Below, piece after piece: positions 5,497-8,930 of a stretch of DNA of 8,930 nucleotides; position 1 is the first letter of the stretch; each line of letters begins with the position of its first letter. Origin of the DNA: an uncultured Clostridia bacterium (GTDB taxonomy: Bacteria; Bacillota; Clostridia; Christensenellales; Borkfalkiaceae); NCBI GenBank assembly GCA_900557285.1, contig USSJ01000031.1, positions 1 to 8,930 on the forward strand, read 5' to 3'. Made by a program: the position numbers and the translations under genes. The notes below the pieces were generated by a model. That model made no database searches. It had not been told where the DNA came from and was given only the letters and a program-made list of their open reading frames with translations.

Positions 5497-6152
5497 GTTA
5501 TAAGCAAGAGTTTATTAAATTTTTGGCGGAATGCGGCGTTCTGAAATTCGGAACGTTTACGCTGAAAAGCGGAAGAGTTGCTCCGTATTTTCTGAATGCG
5601 GGAGAATATAAGACAGGGGCGCAGATCAAGCGCCTGGGCGAGTTTTACGCGGCTTGTATCCGTGAACATGGGATCGAAGTGGAAACGCTTTTCGGGCCTG
5701 CATACAAGGGGATCCCGCTTGCACTGTCGGCAGCGGTGGCTCTGTATGAAAAATACGGGGTGGATGTAAATTTCTGTTTTGACCGCAAGGAAGTGAAAGA
5801 TCACGGAGAAGGCGGAATGTTTGTGGGGAAACAGCTTTCGGACGGAGAAAAAGTCGTGATCGTTGAAGATGTCATGACGAGCGGAAAGGCGTTGAAAGAG
5901 GTGTTGCCGAAGCTGCGCGGCGCGGCGAAAGTTGATATCACCGGTATGGTGATCACGGTCGATCGCATGGAAAAAGCGTTGGGCAGTGAGCATTCTGCTG
6001 TACAGCAGGCCTATGCGGAAGAAGGGGTCAAAGTCTATTCGATCGTAACCATTGAAGACATTATACAGGCGTTGGAAGAGGGTGTGATTGAAGGGAAAGA
6101 GCATGTTCCGGCTATCCGTGAATACCTGGCGCAGTACGGGGCGAAATATTGA
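5493..6152 (+). CDS. pyrE: Orotate phosphoribosyltransferase
   Basis: 219 residues. It joins orotate and PRPP to give orotidine 5'-monophosphate and pyrophosphate. Motifs in order: TLKSGRVAPYFLNAG (23-37, orotate site), FGPAYKGIPLA (67-77), the mobile catalytic loop FDRKEVKDHGEGG (96-108), and the PRPP-binding VVIVEDVMTSGKA (121-133) with the acidic pair E125-D126. The PYFLNAG and FGPAYKGIPLA blocks match the E. coli-type branch of PyrE rather than the Bacillus subtilis type. AGGAG (5481-5485) lies 7 nt before ATG 5493. The stop at 6152 precedes the pyrF start by 8 nt. No anomaly was seen in the catalytic residues. Confidence 0.96.
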   Translation: MSYKQEFIKFLAECGVLKFGTFTLKSGRVAPYFLNAGEYKTGAQIKRLGEFYAACIREHGIEVETLFGPAYKGIPLALSAAVALYEKYGVDVNFCFDRKEVKDHGEGGMFVGKQLSDGEKVVIVEDVMTSGKALKEVLPKLRGAAKVDITGMVITVDRMEKALGSEHSAVQQAYAEEGVKVYSIVTIEDIIQALEEGVIEGKEHVPAIREYLAQYGAKY

Positions 6153-6160
6153 GGTTTGAC

Positions 6161-7069
6161 ATGATTACGGATAAATTGATTGAACGCATCAAGGAACTGG
6201 ATAACCCGACGGTAGCGGGTATCGATACGAGTTTTGATTATCTTCCGGACGATATGAAAAACGGTGTGAAAGATTTTAAATCTGCATCGGAAGCGGTTTT
6301 GGAATTTAACAAAAGGATCATAGATAATATTTGTGATATAGTGCCTTGTGTAAAGGTGCAGATAGCTTATTATGAAATGTACGGGCTGGACGGTATGCAT
6401 ACATTTGCGGAGACAGTAAAGTATGCGGGTAAGAAGGGAATGCTGGTCATGACGGATGCAAAACGCAACGATATCGGCGCGACGGCTGAGTGTTATGCAA
6501 AGGCATATCTCGGGGAGACGGCTGTCGGAGATAAAACTTATACCGCCTTTGATTCGGACTTTCTTACGGTGAACGGATACCTCGGTTCAGACGGAATAAA
6601 GCCTTTTCTCGGATGGATGCAAAAGCGTGACAAGGGGATCTTTGTTCTGGTAAAAACGTCCAATAAATCGAGCGGAGAGCTGCAGGATCTGAAGCTGGAA
6701 AACGGCAAAACCGTGTATGAATATATGGGCTCGCTTGTAGAGGAATGGGGAAAAGACAGCATCGGAAAATACGGGTATTCGGCGGTCGGCGCTGTGGTGG
6801 GTGCAACGCATCCCGCTCAGGCCGAAATCCTTCGCAAAGAAATGCCGCATACGTTTTTCCTGATACCCGGTTACGGCGCGCAGGGCGGTACGGCAGACGC
6901 TCTGAAAGTATGCTTCAACAGCGACGGATTGGGCGGTATAGTCAATTCTTCGCGCGGGATTTTGTGCGCTTACAGGCAGGAAAAATACGCAGGGCGTTCT
7001 TATTATGAAGCAGCACGCCAGGCTTGTATTGACATGAAAAATGATCTGAATCGCGCAATAAAGGGCTAA
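6161..7069 (+). CDS. pyrF: Orotidine 5'-phosphate decarboxylase, long (type 2) form
   Basis: 302 residues from ATG 6161. It decarboxylates OMP to UMP, the last step of the pathway. The catalytic D-x-K-x-x-N-D block is TDAKRNDIGATA (98-109), with D99, K101 and D104. Other blocks are VAGIDTSFDYLP (18-29), VKVQIAYYE (64-72), VNGYLGSDG (137-145), VGATHP (213-218), LIPGYGAQGG (234-243) and the phosphate-binding SSRGI (263-267). The length of about 300 and these motifs define the type 2 group, which is longer than the roughly 240-residue enzyme of Bacillus and E. coli. A TTG at 6149 would add four residues, but GAGG (6151-6154) sits 6 nt before ATG 6161 and makes that the better start. It follows pyrE by 8 nt and is probably coupled to it. 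Confidence 0.96.
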   Translation: MITDKLIERIKELDNPTVAGIDTSFDYLPDDMKNGVKDFKSASEAVLEFNKRIIDNICDIVPCVKVQIAYYEMYGLDGMHTFAETVKYAGKKGMLVMTDAKRNDIGATAECYAKAYLGETAVGDKTYTAFDSDFLTVNGYLGSDGIKPFLGWMQKRDKGIFVLVKTSNKSSGELQDLKLENGKTVYEYMGSLVEEWGKDSIGKYGYSAVGAVVGATHPAQAEILRKEMPHTFFLIPGYGAQGGTADALKVCFNSDGLGGIVNSSRGILCAYRQEKYAGRSYYEAARQACIDMKNDLNRAIKG

Positions 7070-7077
7070 AATATAGT

Positions 7078-7094
7078 ATTATGTCTGACATAAT
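7078..7094 (+). repeat. Perfect palindrome in the pyrF-pyrK spacer
   Basis: ATTATGTC-T-GACATAAT is an exact 8+1+8 inverted repeat. As DNA it has the form of an operator half-site pair; as RNA it gives a weak A/U-rich stem with a small loop. It starts 9 nt after the pyrF stop. No T-run follows. No function can be assigned. Confidence 0.5.
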
Positions 7095-7099
7095 TGAAT

Positions 7100-7115
7100 A
7101 AAAACCGGAGTTTTT
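7100..7115 (+). promoter_or_regulatory. pyrK ribosome binding site inside a small A/U stem-loop
   Basis: AAAAAC (7100-7105) can pair with GTTTTT (7110-7115) around CGGA, so the GGAG Shine-Dalgarno (7107-7110) is mostly in or beside the loop. The distance from GGAG to ATG 7122 is 11 nt, longer than the 6-8 nt seen in the other genes here. This may lower or tune PyrK synthesis; the stem is weak. Confidence 0.35.
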
Positions 7116-7121
7116 GTAAAA

Positions 7122-7895
7122 ATGAAAGAACTGGTTGTTAAGGTGATCGAAAACGAGCCTCTTGTTGCGGGCGTCTATAAAATGAAGTTTTCTTTGCCGG
7201 AAAAAACGGAAGGATTGGCTTGCGGAAGATTTGTCAATATTTCGACGGGCGACGGCGGGCATCTGCTTCGCCGCCCGATCGCGATCTGCGAATATACTCC
7301 CGACACGGTTACGATATGTTATCAGCTCAAGGGGGAAGGAACGCGGGCAATGAGCCGCGTCCGGCCCGGGGATACGCTGTCTTGTGTGCTTCCGCTGGGC
7401 AACGGTTTTGCTCTCAAAAAAGAAGAAAAAAAGGTGGCGCTCATCGGCGGAGGAGTCGGGGTTTTTCCGATGGTCTCCGTACTCAAAGAGTATGCGGGAG
7501 AGGATAAGAATTTCTGCTCTTATATCGGGTTCAGAAACAAGGATGCCGTCTGTATGGAGGAAGTGTTCAGGTCGCTCTCTACGCGTTGCAGTATTGTTAC
7601 GGACGACGGAAGTTACGGTAAAAAGTCAAACGCCGTGGCAGCGTTTTTCAAAGATTATGAACAGGTAAGGCCGGACGTGATTTTGTCATGCGGTCCTGTT
7701 CCGATGTTGAGAGCCTTGAAGAACGGTTTGCTGGAGCGCAACTTGCATGTGCCTTGCTTTGTGTCTTTGGAAGAAAGAATGGGATGCGGAATCGGGGCAT
7801 GCCTTGTGTGCGTGTGCCATAAAAAAGGCGGGGCTGAAAATGTGCGCGTTTGCAAAGACGGTCCTGTTTTTGAGATAGAAGAGGTGGAAATTTAA
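7122..7895 (+). CDS. pyrK: Dihydroorotate dehydrogenase B, electron-transfer subunit
   Basis: 257 residues. PyrK carries FAD and one [2Fe-2S] cluster and passes electrons from PyrD's FMN to NAD+, forming a cytosolic PyrK2PyrD2 complex. The N-terminal flavin domain has R50-R-P-I53 (FAD binding). The ferredoxin-reductase-like nucleotide domain has LIGGGVGVFPMV (107-118) and SCGPVPML (189-196). The C-terminal cluster motif is C222-x4-C227-x2-C230-x13-C244, within EERMGCGIGACLVC and RVCKDGPVF, as in the family. An extra cysteine (C232) follows the third ligand. The stop overlaps the pyrD start by one base (TAATG), which fits equal production of the two partners. GAGGTGG near the 3' end is the pyrD ribosome binding site. 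Confidence 0.96.
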   Translation: MKELVVKVIENEPLVAGVYKMKFSLPEKTEGLACGRFVNISTGDGGHLLRRPIAICEYTPDTVTICYQLKGEGTRAMSRVRPGDTLSCVLPLGNGFALKKEEKKVALIGGGVGVFPMVSVLKEYAGEDKNFCSYIGFRNKDAVCMEEVFRSLSTRCSIVTDDGSYGKKSNAVAAFFKDYEQVRPDVILSCGPVPMLRALKNGLLERNLHVPCFVSLEERMGCGIGACLVCVCHKKGGAENVRVCKDGPVFEIEEVEI

Positions 7896-8809
7896 TGGCA
7901 AATCTACATATTGAAATTTGCGGCGTTAAATTTAAAAATCCGGTCATTGCGGCAAGCGGTACGTTTGGATTCGGCAAAGAATTTAACGAGATCTATGATA
8001 TTTCCGTGCTGGGCGGGATCAGTACGAAAGGGCTTACTTTGGAGCCTCGCCTCGGCAACCCTACGCCCCGCATTGCGGAAGGACACGGGGTAATACTCAA
8101 TGCGGTCGGGCTGCAAAACCCCGGGGTGGAGCGTTTTCTGGCGGAGGATCTGGATTTTTTAAGAAGCAAGGGAATCGTGATCATAGCGAACGTTGCAGGC
8201 AAAACGATGGACGATTATGCGGGGATCTGTGCGCGGTTGGACGGACTTGTGGATATGATCGAGCTGAACATTTCCTGTCCGAACGTGAGGTGCGGCGGCA
8301 TGGCTTTCGGTATTCGGCCCGAGAGCGTGGAGCAAGTCACGCGTGCTGCAAAAAATTCCCTGAAAAAAACGCCGTTGATCGTTAAACTTTCTCCGAATGT
8401 GGAAAGTATAGCCGTCAATGCACTGGCGGCACAAAAAGGCGGAGCGGATTGCGTTTCCCTGATCAATACCCTGACGGGCATGGTGATCGATGTCGAGCGC
8501 AGAAAACCTCTGATCGCAAACAATACGGGCGGCGTGTCGGGTGCGGGGATCAAGCCGATAGCCGTACGCATGACGTACGAGGTTTGCCAGGCTGTCGATA
8601 TTCCCGTGATCGGAATGGGCGGAATCACTTGCGCGGAGGATGCTTTGGAATTTATCATTGCAGGTGCAAGCGCCGTGCAGGTCGGAACGGCGAATTTCAC
8701 GGATACACTGGCAATGCCGAAAATCATTGACGGGTTGAACGCATGGTTGGATCGGCATGGGATTGCAGACATCAACGAATTGAAAGGAACTTTGTCTTTG
8801 AACGGCTGA
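7895..8809 (+). CDS. pyrD: Dihydroorotate dehydrogenase class 1B, catalytic subunit
   Basis: 304 residues. It oxidises dihydroorotate to orotate on FMN. Family blocks in order: ASGTFGFGKE (20-29), STKGLT (43-48), the substrate-binding NAVGLQNPG (69-77), and LNISCPNV (124-131) with the class 1 catalytic base C128 (class 2 enzymes have serine here). Then follow VKLSPN (163-168) and, near the C terminus, the FMN-phosphate blocks GGVSG, IGMGGI and VGTANF. There is no N-terminal membrane helix, and pyrK is the upstream partner, so this is the NAD-linked 1B enzyme rather than the quinone-linked class 2. The ATG overlaps the pyrK stop by one base, with GAGGTGG 8 nt upstream. It is the last recognisable gene of the operon inside the window. 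Confidence 0.97.
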   Translation: MANLHIEICGVKFKNPVIAASGTFGFGKEFNEIYDISVLGGISTKGLTLEPRLGNPTPRIAEGHGVILNAVGLQNPGVERFLAEDLDFLRSKGIVIIANVAGKTMDDYAGICARLDGLVDMIELNISCPNVRCGGMAFGIRPESVEQVTRAAKNSLKKTPLIVKLSPNVESIAVNALAAQKGGADCVSLINTLTGMVIDVERRKPLIANNTGGVSGAGIKPIAVRMTYEVCQAVDIPVIGMGGITCAEDALEFIIAGASAVQVGTANFTDTLAMPKIIDGLNAWLDRHGIADINELKGTLSLNG

Positions 8810-8841
8810 GCGTTTTTTCACGCTTTTAAGCGGCAGAAATA

Positions 8842-8874
8842 ATGCGGCTGCAACTATTTGTTTCGATGCCGCAT
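8842..8874 (+). repeat. Stem-loop downstream of pyrD
   Basis: ATGCGGC (8842-8848) pairs with GCCGCAT (8868-8874) around a 19-nt loop. What follows is A-rich rather than T-rich, so it is not a standard terminator on either strand. It may protect the 3' end of the pyr message. No gene is seen in 8810-8930. Confidence 0.4.
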
Positions 8875-8913
8875 AAAAAATTTACAGAAACGGAAAGTTG
8901 AAAGGGTGCGGGT

Positions 8914-8929
8914 CCCGCCATATGGCGGG
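8914..8929 (+). terminator. G+C-rich palindrome at the window end, possible pyr operon terminator cut by the edge
   Basis: CCCGCCATATGGCGGG (8914-8929) is a perfect 16-bp palindrome giving a 6-bp G+C stem with an ATAT loop. An upstream GCGGG (8908-8912) could compete for the left arm. Whether a T-run follows cannot be seen because the window ends at 8930. It is the best-placed terminator candidate for the operon. Confidence 0.35.
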
Positions 8930-8930
8930 G

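Noticed and set aside
6149..6160. TTG 6149 as the start of pyrF
   Set aside because: GAGG at 6151-6154 lies downstream of this TTG and at proper spacing for ATG 6161, which also gives the usual N-terminus of the family.
8902..8920. AAGGGTG followed by CCCGCC as a T-box motif
   Set aside because: The obligatory UGGN that pairs with the tRNA acceptor end is missing, and no specifier stem is visible upstream.
1..8930. CRISPR arrays, insertion sequences, tRNA or rRNA genes, toxin-antitoxin or phage-defence genes
   Set aside because: Both strands were read for regular repeats, terminal inverted repeats with transposase motifs, cloverleaf patterns and defence-type motifs; none was found.

Overview
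The window looks like a chromosomal segment from a member of the Clostridia (Bacillota), probably spore-forming. Three things point there: a pyrimidine operon headed by pyrR behind a transcription attenuator, an NAD-type dihydroorotate dehydrogenase encoded by the pair pyrK/pyrD, and strong Shine-Dalgarno sites with TAA, TGA and TAG all used as normal stops. A cysteine-rich, spore-coat-like protein behind a sigma-K-like promoter adds weaker support. The genus cannot be named from this sequence. All convincing genes are on the + strand.

Layout. Positions 1-167 are the end of a gene ending in a LysM (peptidoglycan-binding) module. Positions 273-956 encode a 227-residue cysteine-rich protein, preceded by a good match to a mother-cell sigma-K promoter and followed by a clear intrinsic terminator (972-1009). 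Positions 1010-1217 hold no gene. Positions 1218-1451 hold a small zinc-ribbon reading frame interrupted by an in-frame TAA, with one zinc-ligand cysteine lying upstream of the only available restart codon. Positions 1501-2199 encode a complete calcineurin-like metallophosphoesterase with its own extended -10 promoter and a strong terminator (2286-2329).

The rest (2349-8809) is one de novo pyrimidine operon, pyrR-pyrB-pyrC-pyrE-pyrF-pyrK-pyrD. A sigma-A promoter (TTTACA, 17 bp, TAAAAT) drives a leader with a candidate PyrR-binding hairpin, an anti-antiterminator, an alternative antiterminator pairing and an intrinsic terminator before pyrR. The products cover aspartate transcarbamylase, dihydroorotase, dihydroorotate dehydrogenase 1B (PyrD plus its electron-transfer subunit PyrK), orotate phosphoribosyltransferase and OMP decarboxylase, so carbamoyl phosphate to UMP is complete. 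The carbamoyl-phosphate synthetase genes (carAB/pyrAA-pyrAB) are absent and must lie elsewhere. PyrR would sense UMP/PRPP and terminate transcription in the leader.

Most of the window is ordinary metabolism. I do not see a convincing new multi-gene system. The points most worth a second look are the interrupted zinc-ribbon gene, the chain of competing helices in the pyr leader with a non-standard PyrR loop, and the cysteine-rich protein with a sporulation-type promoter.
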